Positions 27,201-40,640 of a stretch of 64,000 nt of DNA are shown here, piece by piece. Source of the DNA: Daphnia pulex (lineage: Eukaryota > Arthropoda > Branchiopoda > Diplostraca > Daphniidae); the NCBI RefSeq assembly GCF_021134715.1, contig NC_060025.1:1-64000 (forward strand), written 5' to 3'. Positions within the stretch are counted from its first letter, which is position 1. Each line of letters begins with the position of its first letter. Both the position numbers and the translations under genes were made by a program. The notes under the pieces are model-generated. The model was not told where the DNA came from, made no database searches, and saw only the letters and a program-made list of their open reading frames with translations.

Positions 27201-30200
27201 GATATATTCTTGATCAGCATTTCACGCTGAGCACGATGAGATCAAAATCGGGTTTAGTTCCAACACTTGCCACTTGGTGGCGCTGCTTTCCAGACTTACT
27301 AAAAATGCTCAGAAACAGGCAATCGAGGATATATTCTTGATCAGCGTTTCACGCTGAGCACGATGAGATCAAAATCGGGTTTAGTTCCAACACTTGCCAC
27401 TTGGTGGCGCTGCTTTCCAGACTTACTAAAAATGCTCAGAAACAGGCAATCGAGGATATATTCTTGATCAGAATTTCACGTTGAGCACGATGCGATCAAA
27501 ATAAAATTTAGTTCCAAAACTTGCCACCAGGTGGCGCTGATTTCAATACTTAGAAAAAGGCACTTCTACTGCTCAGAACCAAGTGAAACAAACATATTCT
27601 TGATCAGCATTTCACGCTGAGCACGATGAGATCAAAATCGGGTTTAGTTCCAACACTTGCCACTTGGTGGCGCTGCTTTCCAGACTTACTAAAAATGCTC
27701 AGAAATAGGCAATCGAGGATATATTCTTGATCAGCATTTCACGCTGAGCACGATGAGATCAAAATCGGGTTTAGTTCCAACACTTGCCACTTGGTGGCGC
27801 TGCTTTCCAGACTTACTAAAAATGCTCAGAAACAGGCAATCGAGGATATATTCTTGATCAGAATTTCACGTTGAGCACGATGCGATCAAAATAAAATTTA
27901 GTTCCAAAACTTGCCACCAGGTGGCGCTGATTTCAATACTTAGAAAAAGGCACTTCTACTGCTCAGAACCAAGTGAAACAAACATATTCTTGATCAGCAT
28001 TTCACGCTGAGCACGATGAGATCAAAATCGGGTTTAGTTCCAACACTTGCCACTTGGTGGCGCTGCTTTCCAGACTTACTAAAAATGCTCAGAAACAGGC
28101 AATCGAGGATATATTCTTGATCAGCGTTTCACGCTGAGCACGATGAGATCAAAATCGGGTTTAGTTCCAACACTTGCCACTTGGTGGCGCTGCTTTCCAG
28201 ACTTACTAAAAATGCTCAGAAACAGGCAATCGAGGATATATTCTTGATCAGAATTTCACGTTGAGCACGATGCGATCAAAATAAAATTTAGTTCCAAAAC
28301 TTGCCACCAGGTGGCGCTGATTTCAATACTTAGAAAAAGGCACTTCTACTGCTCAGAACCAAGTGAAACAAACATATTCTTGATCAGCATTTCACGCTGA
28401 GCACGATGAGATCAAAATCGGGTTTAGTTCCAACACTTGCCACTTGGTGGCGCTGCTTTCCAGACTTACTAAAAATGCTCAGAAACAGGCAATCGAGGAT
28501 ATATTCTTGATCAGAATTTCACGTTGAGCACGATGCGATCAAAATAAAATTTAGTTCCAAAACTTGCCACCAGGTGGCGCTGATTTCAATACTTAGAAAA
28601 AGGCACTTCTACTGCTCAGAACCAAGTGAAACAAACATATTCTTGATCAGCATTTCACGCTGAGCACGATGAGATCAAAATCGGGTTTAGTTCCAACACT
28701 TGCCACTTGGTGGCGCTGCTTTCCAGACTTACTAAAAATGCTCAGAAACAGGCAATCGAGGATATATTCTTGATCAGAATTTCACGTTGAGCACGATGCG
28801 ATCAAAATAAAATTTAGTTCCAAAACTTGCCACCAGGTGGCGCTGATTTCAATACTTAGAAAAAGGCACTTCTACTGCTCAGAACCAAGTGAAACAAACA
28901 TATTCTTGATCAGCATTTCACGCTGAGCACGATGAGATCAAAATCGGGTTTAGTTCCAACACTTGCCACTTGGTGGCGCTGCTTTCCAGACTTACTAAAA
29001 ATGCTCAGAAACAGGCAATCGAGGATATATTCTTGATCAGCGTTTCACGCTGAGCACGATGAGATCAAAATCGGGTTTAGTTCCAACACTTGCCACTTGG
29101 TGGCGCTGCTTTCCAGACTTACTAAAAATGCTCAGAAACAGGCAATCGAGGATATATTCTTGATCAGAATTTCACGTTGAGCACGATGCGATCAAAATAA
29201 AATTTAGTTCCAAAACTTGCCACCAGGTGGCGCTGATTTCAATACTTAGAAAAAGGCACTTCTACTGCTCAGAACCAAGTGAAACAAACATATTCTTGAT
29301 CAGCATTTCACGCTGAGCACGATGAGATCAAAATCGGGTTTAGTTCCAACACTTGCCACTTGGTGGCGCTGCTTTCCAGACTTACTAAAAATGCTCAGAA
29401 ATAGGCAATCGAGGATATATTCTTGATCAGCATTTCACGCTGAGCACGATGAGATCAAAATCGGGTTTAGTTCCAACACTTGCCACTTGGTGGCGCTGCT
29501 TTCCAGACTTACTAAAAATGCTCAGAAACAGGCAATCGAGGATATATTCTTGATCAGCGTTTCACGCTGAGCACGATGAGATCAAAATCGGGTTTAGTTC
29601 CAACACTTGCCACTTGGTGGCGCTGCTTTCCAGACTTACTAAAAATGCTCAGAAACAGGCAATCGAGGATATATTCTTGATCAGAATTTCACGTTGAGCA
29701 CGATGCGATCAAAATAAAATTTAGTTCCAAAACTTGCCACCAGGTGGCGCTGATTTCAATACTTAGAAAAAGGCACTTCTACTGCTCAGAACCAAGTGAA
29801 ACAAACATATTCTTGATCAGCATTTCACGCTGAGCACGATGAGATCAAAATCGGGTTTAGTTCCAACACTTGCCACTTGGTGGCGCTGCTTTCCAGACTT
29901 ACTAAAAATGCTCAGAAATAGGCAATCGAGGATATATTCTTGATCAGCATTTCACGCTGAGCACGATGAGATCAAAATCGGGTTTAGTTCCAACACTTGC
30001 CACTTGGTGGCGCTGCTTTCCAGACTTACTAAAAATGCTCAGAAACAGGCAATCGAGGATATATTCTTGATCAGAATTTCACGTTGAGCACGATGCGATC
30101 AAAATAAAATTTAGTTCCAAAACTTGCCACCAGGTGGCGCTGATTTCAATACTTAGAAAAAGGCACTTCTACTGCTCAGAACCAAGTGAAACAAACATAT

Positions 30201-33200
30201 TCTTGATCAGCATTTCACGCTGAGCACGATGAGATCAAAATCGGGTTTAGTTCCAACACTTGCCACTTGGTGGCGCTGCTTTCCAGACTTACTAAAAATG
30301 CTCAGAAATAGGCAATCGAGGATATATTCTTGATCAGCATTTCACGCTGAGCACGATGAGATCAAAATCGGGTTTAGTTCCAACACTTGCCACTTGGTGG
30401 CGCTGCTTTCCAGACTTACTAAAAATGCTCAGAAACAGGCAATCGAGGATATATTCTTGATCAGAATTTCACGTTGAGCACGATGCGATCAAAATAAAAT
30501 TTAGTTCCAAAACTTGCCACCAGGTGGCGCTGATTTCAATACTTAGAAAAAGGCACTTCTACTGCTCAGAACCAAGTGAAACAAACATATTCTTGATCAG
30601 CATTTCACGCTGAGCACGATGAGATCAAAATCGGGTTTAGTTCCAACACTTGCCACTTGGTGGCGCTGCTTTCCAGACTTACTAAAAATGCTCAGAAACA
30701 GGCAATCGAGGATATATTCTTGATCAGCGTTTCACGCTGAGCACGATGAGATCAAAATCGGGTTTAGTTCCAACACTTGCCACTTGGTGGCGCTGCTTTC
30801 CAGACTTACTAAAAATGCTCAGAAACAGGCAATCGAGGATATATTCTTGATCAGAATTTCACGTTGAGCACGATGCGATCAAAATAAAATTTAGTTCCAA
30901 AACTTGCCACCAGGTGGCGCTGATTTCAATACTTAGAAAAAGGCACTTCTACTGCTCAGAACCAAGTGAAACAAACATATTCTTGATCAGCATTTCACGC
31001 TGAGCACGATGAGATCAAAATCGGGTTTAGTTCCAACACTTGCCACTTGGTGGCGCTGCTTTCCAGACTTACTAAAAATGCTCAGAAACAGGCAATCGAG
31101 GATATATTCTTGATCAGCGTTTCACGCTGAGCACGATGAGATCAAAATCGGGTTTAGTTCCATCACTTGCCACTTGGTGGCGCTGCTTTCCAGACTTACT
31201 AAAAATGCTCAGAAACAGGCAATCGAGGATATATTCTTGATCAGCGTTTCACGCTGAGCACGATGAGATCAAAATCGGGTTTAGTTCCAACACTTGCCAC
31301 TTGGTGGCGCTGCTTTCCAGACTTACTAAAAATGCTCAGAAACAGGCAATCGAGGATATATTCTTGATCAGCGTTTCACGCTGAGCACGATGAGATCAAA
31401 ATCGGGTTTAGTTCCAACACTTGCCACTTGGTGGCGCTGCTTTCCAGACTTACTAAAAATGCTCAGAAACAGGCAATCGAGGATATATTCTTGATCAGAA
31501 TTTCACGTTGAGCACGATGCGATCAAAATAAAATTTAGTTCCAAAACTTGCCACCAGGTGGCGCTGATTTCAATACTTAGAAAAAGGCACTTCTACTGCT
31601 CAGAACCAAGTGAAACAAACATATTCTTGATCAGCATTTCACGCTGAGCACGATGAGATCAAAATCGGGTTTAGTTCCAACACTTGCCACTTGGTGGCGC
31701 TGCTTTCCAGACTTACTAAAAATGCTCAGAAACAGGCAATCGAGGATATATTCTTGATCAGCGTTTCACGCTGAGCACGATGAGATCAAAATCGGGTTTA
31801 GTTCCAACACTTGCCACTTGGTGGCGCTGCTTTCCAGACTTACTAAAAATGCTCAGAAACAGGCAATCGAGGATATATTCTTGATCAGAATTTCACGTTG
31901 AGCACGATGCGATAAAAATAAAATTTAGTTCCAAAACTTGCCACCAGGTGGCGCTGATTTCAATACTTAGAAAAAGGCACTTCTACTGCTCAGAACCAAG
32001 TGAAACAAACATATTCTTGATCAGCATTTCACGCTGAGCACGATGAGATCAAAATCGGGTTTAGTTCCAACACTTGCCACTTGGTGGCGCTGCTTTCCAG
32101 ACTTACTAAAAATGCTCAGAAACAGGCAATCGAGGATATATTCTTGATCAGCGTTTCACGCTGAGCACGATGAGATCAAAATCGGGTTTAGTTCCATCAC
32201 TTGCCACTTGGTGGCGCTGCTTTCCAGACTTACTAAAAATGCTCAGAAACAGGCAATCGAGGATATATTCTTGATCAGCGTTTCACGCTGAGCACGATGA
32301 GATCAAAATCGGGTTTAGTTCCAACACTTGCCACTTGGTGGCGCTGCTTTCCAGACTTACTAAAAATGCTCAGAAACAGGCAATCGAGGATATATTCTTG
32401 ATCAGCGTTTCACGCTGAGCACGATGAGATCAAAATCGGGTTTAGTTCCAACACTTGCCACTTGGTGGCGCTGCTTTCCAGACTTACTAAAAATGCTCAG
32501 AAACAGGCAATCGAGGATATATTCTTGATCAGAATTTCACGTTGAGCACGATGCGATCAAAATAAAATTTAGTTCCAAAACTTGCCACCAGGTGGCGCTG
32601 ATTTCAATACTTAGAAAAAGGCACTTCTACTGCTCAGAACCAAGTGAAACAAACATATTCTTGATCAGCATTTCACGCTGAGCACGATGAGATCAAAATC
32701 GGGTTTAGTTCCAACACTTGCCACTTGGTGGCGCTGCTTTCCAGACTTACTAAAAATGCTCAGAAACAGGCAATCGAGGATATATTCTTGATCAGCGTTT
32801 CACGCTGAGCACGATGAGATCAAAATCGGGTTTAGTTCCAACACTTGCCACTTGGTGGCGCTGCTTTCCAGACTTACTAAAAATGCTCAGAAACAGGCAA
32901 TCGAGGATATATTCTTGATCAGAATTTCACGTTGAGCACGATGCGATAAAAATAAAATTTAGTTCCAAAACTTGCCACCAGGTGGCGCTGATTTCAATAC
33001 TTAGAAAAAGGCACTTCTACTGCTCAGAACCAAGTGAAACAAACATATTCTTGATCAGCATTTCACGCTGAGCACGATGAGATCAAAATCGGGTTTAGTT
33101 CCAACACTTGCCACTTGGTGGCGCTGCTTTCCAGACTTACTAAAAATGCTCAGAAACAGGCAATCGAGGATATATTCTTGATCAGCGTTTCACGCTGAGC

Positions 33201-36200
33201 ACGATGAGATCAAAATCGGGTTTAGTTCCATCACTTGCCACTTGGTGGCGCTGCTTTCCAGACTTACTAAAAATGCTCAGAAACAGGCAATCGAGGATAT
33301 ATTCTTGATCAGCGTTTCACGCTGAGCACGATGAGATCAAAATCGGGTTTAGTTCCAACACTTGCCACTTGGTGGCGCTGCTTTCCAGACTTACTAAAAA
33401 TGCTCAGAAACAGGCAATCGAGGATATATTCTTGATCAGCGTTTCACGCTGAGCACGATGAGATCAAAATCGGGTTTAGTTCCAACACTTGCCACTTGGT
33501 GGCGCTGCTTTCCAGACTTACTAAAAATGCTCAGAAACAGGCAATCGAGGATATATTCTTGATCAGAATTTCACGTTGAGCACGATGCGATCAAAATAAA
33601 ATTTAGTTCCAAAACTTGCCACCAGGTGGCGCTGATTTCAATACTTAGAAAAAGGCACTTCTACTGCTCAGAACCAAGTGAAACAAACATATTCTTGATC
33701 AGCATTTCACGCTGAGCACGATGAGATCAAAATCGGGTTTAGTTCCAACACTTGCCACTTGGTGGCGCTGCTTTCCAGACTTACTAAAAATGCTCAGAAA
33801 CAGGCAATCGAGGATATATTCTTGATCAGCGTTTCACGCTGAGCACGATGAGATCAAAATCGGGTTTAGTTCCATCACTTGCCACTTGGTGGCGCTGCTT
33901 TCCAGACTTACTAAAAATGCTCAGAAACAGGCAATCGAGGATATATTCTTGATCAGCGTTTCACGCTGAGCACGATGAGATCAAAATCGGGTTTAGTTCC
34001 ATCACTTGCCACTTGGTGGCGCTGCTATCCAGACTTACTAAAAATGCTCAGAAACAGGCAATCGAGGATATATTCTTGATCAGCGTTTCACGCTGAGCAC
34101 GATGAGATCAAAATCGGGTTTAGTTCCAACACTTGCCACTTGGTGGCGCTGCTTTCCAGACTTACTAAAAATGCTCAGAAACAGGCAATCGAGGATATAT
34201 TCTTGATCAGCGTTTCACGCTGAGCACGATGAGATCAAAATCGGGTTTAGTTCCAACACTTGCCACTTGGTGGCGCTGCTTTCCAGACTTACTAAAAATG
34301 CTCAGAAACAGGCAATCGAGGATATATTCTTGATCAGAATTTCACGTTGAGCACGATGCGATCAAAATAAAATTTAGTTCCAAAACTTGCCACCAGGTGG
34401 CGCTGATTTCAATACTTAGAAAAAGGCACTTCTACTGCTCAGAACCAAGTGAAACAAACATATTCTTGATCAGCATTTCACGCTGAGCACGATTTGATCA
34501 AAATCGGGTTTAGTTCCAACACTTGCCACTTGGTGGCGCTGCTTTCCAGACTTACTAAAAATGCTCAGAAACAGGCAATCGAGGATATATTCTTGATCAG
34601 CGTTTCACGCTGAGCACGATTTGATCAAAATCGGGTGTAGTTCCAACACTTGCCACTTGGTGGCGCTGCTTTCCAGACTTACTAAAAATGCTCAGAAACA
34701 GGCAATCGAGGATATATTCTTGATCAGCGTTTCACGCTGAGCACGATGAGATCAAAATCGGGTTTAGTTCCAACACTTGCCACTTGGTGGCGCTGCTTTC
34801 CAGACTTACTAAAAATGCTCAGAAACAGGCAATCGAGGATATATTCTTGATCAGAATTTCACGTTGAGCACGATGCGATCAAAATAAAATTTAGTTCCAA
34901 AACTTGCCACCAGGTGGCGCTGATTTCAATACTTAGAAAAAGGCACTTCTACTGCTCAGAACCAAGTGAAACAAACATATTCTTGATCAGCATTTCACGC
35001 TGAGCACGATTTGATCAAAATCGGGTTTAGTTCCAACACTTGCCACTTGGTGGCGCTGCTTTCCAGACTTACTAAAAATGCTCAGAAACAGGCAATCGAG
35101 GATATATTCTTGATCAGCGTTTCACGCTGAGCACGATGAGATCAAAATCGGGTTTAGTTCCAACACTTGCCACTTGGTGGCGCTGCTTTCCAGACTTACT
35201 AAAAATGCTCAGAAACAGGCAATCGAGGATATATTCTTGATCAGCGTTTCACGCTGAGCACGATGAGATCAAAATCGGGTTTAGTTCCAACACTTGCCAC
35301 TTGGTGGCGCTGCTTTCCAGACTTACTAAAAATGCTCAGAAACAGGCAATCGAGGATATATTCTTGATCAGAATTTCACGTTGAGCACGATGCGATCAAA
35401 ATAAAATTTAGTTCCAAAACTTGCCACCAGGTGGCGCTGATTTCAATACTTAGAAAAAGGCACTTCTACTGCTCAGAACCAAGTGAAACAAACATATTCT
35501 TCATCAGCATTTCACGCTGAGCACGATTTGATCAAAATCGGGTTTAGTTCCAACACTTGCCACTTGGTGGCGCTGCTTTCCAGACTTACTAAAAATGCTC
35601 AGAAACAGGCAATCGAGGATATATTCTTGATCAGCGTTTCACGCTGAGCACGATGAGATCAAAATCGGGTTTAGTTCCATCACTTGCCACTTGGTGGCGC
35701 TGCTTTCCAGACTTACTAAAAATGCTCAGAAACAGGCAATCGAGGATATATTCTTGATCAGCGTTTCACGCTGAGCACGATTTGATCAAAATCGGGTGTA
35801 GTTCCAACACTTGCCACTTGGTGGCGCTGCTTTCCAGACTTACTAAAAATGCTCAGAAACAGGCAATCGAGGATATATTCTTGATCAGCGTTTCACGCTG
35901 AGCACGATGAGATCAAAATCGGGTTTAGTTCCAACACTTGCCACTTGGTGGCGCTGCTTTCCAGACTTACTAAAAATGCTCAGAAACAGGCAATCGAGGA
36001 TATATTCTTGATCAGCGTTTCACGCTGAGCACGATTAGATCAAAATCGGGTTTAGTTCCAACACTTGCCACTTGGTGGCGCTGCTTTCCAGACTTACTAA
36101 AAATGCTCAGAAACAGGCAATCGAGGATATATTCTTGATCAGAATTTCACGTTGAGCACGATGCGATCAAAATAAAATTTAGTTCCAAAACTTGCCACCA

Positions 36201-39200
36201 GGTGGCGCTGATTTCAATACTTAGAAAAAGGCACTTCTACTGCTCAGAACCAAGTGAAACAAACATATTCTTGATCAGCATTTCACGCTGAGCACGATTT
36301 GATCAAAATCGGGTTTAGTTCCAACACTTGCCACTTGGTGGCGCTGCTTTCCAGACTTACTAAAAATGCTCAGAAACAGGCAATCGAGGATATATTCTTG
36401 ATCAGCGTTTCACGCTGAGCACGATGAGATCAAAATCGGGTTTAGTTCCATCACTTGCCACTTGGTGGCGCTGCTTTCCAGACTTACTAAAAATGCTCAG
36501 AAACAGGCAATCGAGGATATATTCTTGATCAGCGTTTCACGCTGAGCACGATGAGATCAAAATCGGGTTTAGTTCCAACACTTGCCACTTGGTGGCGCTG
36601 CTTTCCAGACTTACTAAAAATGCTCAGAAACAGGCAATCGAGGATATATTCTTGATCAGCGTTTCACGCTGAGCACGATGAGATCAAAATCGGGTTTAGT
36701 TCCAACACTTGCCACTTGGTGGCGCTGCTTTCCAGACTTACTAAAAATGCTCAGAAACAGGCAATCGAGGATATATTCTTGATCAGAATTTCACGTTGAG
36801 CACGATGCGATCAAAATAAAATTTAGTTCCAAAACTTGCCACCAGGTGGCGCTGATTTCAATACTTAGAAAAAGGCACTTCTACTGCTCAGAACCAAGTG
36901 AAACAAACATATTCTTGATCAGCATTTCACGCTGAGCACGATTTGATCAAAATCGGGTTTAGTTCCAACACTTGCCACTTGGTGGCGCTGCTTTCCAGAC
37001 TTACTAAAAATGCTCAGAAACAGGCAATCGAGGATATATTCTTGATCAGCGTTTCACGCTGAGCACGATGAGATCAAAATCGGGTTTAGTTCCATCACTT
37101 GCCACTTGGTGGCGCTGCTTTCCAGACTTACTAAAAATGCTCAGAAACAGGCAATCGAGGATATATTCTTGATCAGCGTTTCACGCTGAGCACGATGAGA
37201 TCAAAATCGGGTTTAGTTCCAACACTTGCCACTTGGTGGCGCTGCTTTCCAGACTTACTAAAAATGCTCAGAAACAGGCAATCGAGGATATATTCTTGAT
37301 CAGCGTTTCACGCTGAGCACGATGAGATCAAAATCGGGTTTAGTTCCAACACTTGCCACTTGGTGGCGCTGCTTTCCAGACTTACTAAAAATGCTCAGAA
37401 ACAGGCAATCGAGGATATATTCTTGATCAGAATTTCACGTTGAGCACGATGCGATCAAAATAAAATTTAGTTCCAAAACTTGCCACCAGGTGGCGCTGAT
37501 TTCAATACTTAGAAAAAGGCACTTCTACTGCTCAGAACCAAGTGAAACAAACATATTCTTGATCAGCATTTCACGCTGAGCACGATTTGATCAAAATCGG
37601 GTTTAGTTCCAACACTTGCCACTTGGTGGCGCTGCTTTCCAGACTTACTAAAAATGCTCAGAAACAGGCAATCGAGGATATATTCTTGATCAGCGTTTCA
37701 CGCTGAGCACGATGAGATCAAAATCGGGTTTAGTTCCATCACTTGCCACTTGGTGGCGCTGCTTTCCAGACTTACTAAAAATGCTCAGAAACAGGCAATC
37801 GAGGATATATTCTTGATCAGCGTTTCACGCTGAGCACGATGAGATCAAAATCGGGTTTAGTTCCAACACTTGCCACTTGGTGGCGCTGCTTTCCAGACTT
37901 ACTAAAAATGCTCAGAAACAGGCAATCGAGGATATATTCTTGATCAGCGTTTCACGCTGAGCACGATGAGATCAAAATCGGGTTTAGTTCCAACACTTGC
38001 CACTTGGTGGCGCTGCTTTCCAGACTTACTAAAAATGCTCAGAAACAGGCAATCGAGGATATATTCTTGATCAGAATTTCACGTTGAGCACGATGCGATC
38101 AAAATAAAATTTAGTTCCAAAACTTGCCACCAGGTGGCGCTGATTTCAATACTTAGAAAAAGGCACTTCTACTGCTCAGAACCAAGTGAAACAAACATAT
38201 TCTTGATCAGCATTTCACGCTGAGCACGATTTGATCAAAATCGGGTTTAGTTCCAACACTTGCCACTTGGTGGCGCTGCTTTCCAGACTTACTAAAAATG
38301 CTCAGAAACAGGCAATCGAGGATATATTCTTGATCAGCGTTTCACGCTGAGCACGATGAGATCAAAATCGGGTTTAGTTCCATCACTTGCCACTTGGTGG
38401 CGCTGCTTTCCAGACTTACTAAAAATGCTCAGAAACAGGCAATCGAGGATATATTCTTGATCAGCGTTTCACGCTGAGCACGATGAGATCAAAATCGGGT
38501 TTAGTTCCAACACTTGCCACTTGGTGGCGCTGCTTTCCAGACTTACTAAAAATGCTCAGAAACAGGCAATCGAGGATATATTCTTGATCAGCGTTTCACG
38601 CTGAGCACGATGAGATCAAAATCGGGTTTAGTTCCAACACTTGCCACTTGGTGGCGCTGCTTTCCAGACTTACTAAAAATGCTCAGAAACAGGCAATCGA
38701 GGATATATTCTTGATCAGAATTTCACGTTGAGCACGATGCGATCAAAATAAAATTTAGTTCCAAAACTTGCCACCAGGTGGCGCTGATTTCAATACTTAG
38801 AAAAAGGCACTTCTACTGCTCAGAACCAAGTGAAACAAACATATTCTTGATCAGCATTTCACGCTGAGCACGATTTGATCAAAATCGGGTTTAGTTCCAA
38901 CACTTGCCACTTGGTGGCGCTGCTTTCCAGACTTACTAAAAATGCTCAGAAACAGGCAATCGAGGATATATTCTTGATCAGCGTTTCACGCTGAGCACGA
39001 TGAGATCAAAATCGGGTTTAGTTCCATCACTTGCCACTTGGTGGCGCTGCTTTCCAGACTTACTAAAAATGCTCAGAAACAGGCAATCGAGGATATATTC
39101 TTGATCAGCGTTTCACGCTGAGCACGATGAGATCAAAATCGGGTTTAGTTCCAACACTTGCCACTTGGTGACGCTGCTTTCCAGACTTACTAAAAATGCT

Positions 39201-40304
39201 CAGAAACAGGCAATCGAGGATATATTCTTGATCAGCGTTTCACGCTGAGCACGATGAGATCAAAATCGGGTTTAGTTCCAACACTTGCCACTTGGTGGCG
39301 CTGCTTTCCAGACTTACTAAAAATGCTCAGAAACAGGCAATCGAGGATATATTCTTGATCAGCGTTTCACGCTGAGCACGATTAGATCAAAATCGGGTTT
39401 AGTTCCAACACTTGCCACTTGGTGGCGCTGCTTTCCAGACTTACTAAAAATGCTCAGAAACAGGCAATCGAGGATATATTCTTGATCAGAATTTCACGTT
39501 GAGCACGATGCGATCAAAATAAAATTTAGTTCCAAAACTTGCCACCAGGTGGCGCTGATTTCAATACTTAGAAAAAGGCACTTCTACTGCTCAGAACCAA
39601 GTGAAACAAACATATTCTTGATCAGCATTTCACGCTGAGCACGATGAGATCAAAATCGGGTTTAGTTCCAACACTTGCCACTTGGTGGCGCTGCTTTCCA
39701 GACTTACTAAAAATGCTCAGAAACAGGCAATCGACGATATATTCTTGATCAGCGTTTCACGCTGAGCACGATTTGATCAAAATCGGGTTTAGTTCCAACA
39801 CTTGCCACTTGGTGGCGCTGCTTTCCAGACTTACTAAAAATGCTCAGAAACAGGCAATCGACGATATATTCTTGATCAGCGTTTCACGCTGAGCACGATT
39901 TGATCAAAATCGGGTTTAGTTCCAACACTTGCCACTTGGTGGCGCTGCTTTCCAGACTTACTAAAAATGCTCAGAAACAGGCAATCGAGGATATATTCTT
40001 GATCAGCGTTTCACGCTGAGCACGATTTGATCAAAATCGAGTTTAGTTCCAACACTTGCCACTTGGTGGCGCTGCTTTCCAGACTTACTAAAAATGCTCA
40101 GAAACAGGCAATCGAGGATATATTCTTGATCAGCGTTTCACGCTGAGCACGATTTGATCAAAATCGGGTGTAGTTCCAACACTTGCCACTTGGTGGCGCT
40201 GCTTTCCAGACTTACTAAAAATGCTCAGAAACAGGCAATCGAGGATATATTCTTGATCAGCGTTTCACGCTGAGCACGATTTGATCAAAATCGGGTGTAG
40301 TTCA
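21244..40304. repeat. Satellite block 2: mixed A (127 bp) and B (136 bp) monomers with higher-order repeats
   Basis: The B monomer begins GATCAGAATTTCACG and contains CCACCAGGTGGCGCTG and the stretch GGCACTTCTACTGCTCAG, absent from A. I count 38 B copies, at 21244, 21761, 22151 and on to 39484. Spacing between B copies is always 136 + 127n with n from 1 to 5 (263, 390, 517, 644 or 771 bp), so block 2 is 38 B plus 109 full A monomers and a final truncated A. Spacing of 390 bp dominates at 21.7-31 kb, 644 bp at 36.1-38.7 kb, and a composite 1,034 bp at 30.8-33.6 kb. The A monomer after each B starts GATCAGCAT instead of GATCAGCGT. Confidence 0.95.
21302..21315 (+). promoter_or_regulatory. CTCF-like core motif in the B monomer (first of 38)
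   Basis: CCACCAGGTGGCGC matches the degenerate CTCF core CCASYAGRKGGCRS at every position, and its flanks (TTG before, TG after) also resemble the long vertebrate consensus. The first 11 bp are a perfect palindrome (CCACC-A-GGTGG). The A monomer has CCACTTGGTGGCGC at the same place, with one mismatch to the core (T for A at position 6). The same site recurs in each of the 216 full monomers. Binding is an inference from sequence only. Confidence 0.5.
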
Positions 40305-40640
40305 AAGTCTTTTGGTCAATTTATGTCTTTTAATTTTAGTTTGGATAAATTCTTAGCTACTTTTATTTTGACAATAGATGGCGCTGACGTCGAATTTTTT
40401 AATTGAGTTTTAAAGCTTTTCTACTGGTCGGATAATTTTTTAAACCCGATATTCTTGTTCCTCGTGTCAAGACGCATCGTTTAAGTTTAGTTTGGTTAAA
40501 TTCTGAGCTATTTTAATTTTCAAATAGGTGGCGCCACTTTCGAAAATGAGCTTTTTTGACTGTTGAGTAGATGGCGCTGCAATCGAAAATCTTTTTGAAG
40601 CATTTCTACTGGAAGGGCTGCACTAGTCGATGTGTTTACT
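40305..40640. repeat. Decayed proximal edge of the satellite
   Basis: After the last recognisable A monomer (truncated in GGGTGTAGTTC) the sequence keeps diluted pieces of the satellite: TTTAGTTTGG phrases about 150 bp apart, CCCGATATTCTTG (compare GATATATTCTTG), TTTTCTACTGGTC (compare CTTCTACTGCTC of B), and three boxes ATGGCGCTG, GGTGGCGCC and ATGGCGCTG. The B-specific CTTCTACTG phrase is what survives, so the edge resembles B more than A. A 14-bp match (GTTCCTCGTGTCAA, 40457-40470) to the reverse complement of the 328-bp unit is also present. Confidence 0.6.

Noticed and set aside
12441..40304. CRISPR-like array of regular repeats
   Set aside because: The whole 127/136-bp unit is repeated with no unique spacers, and the sequence is eukaryotic.
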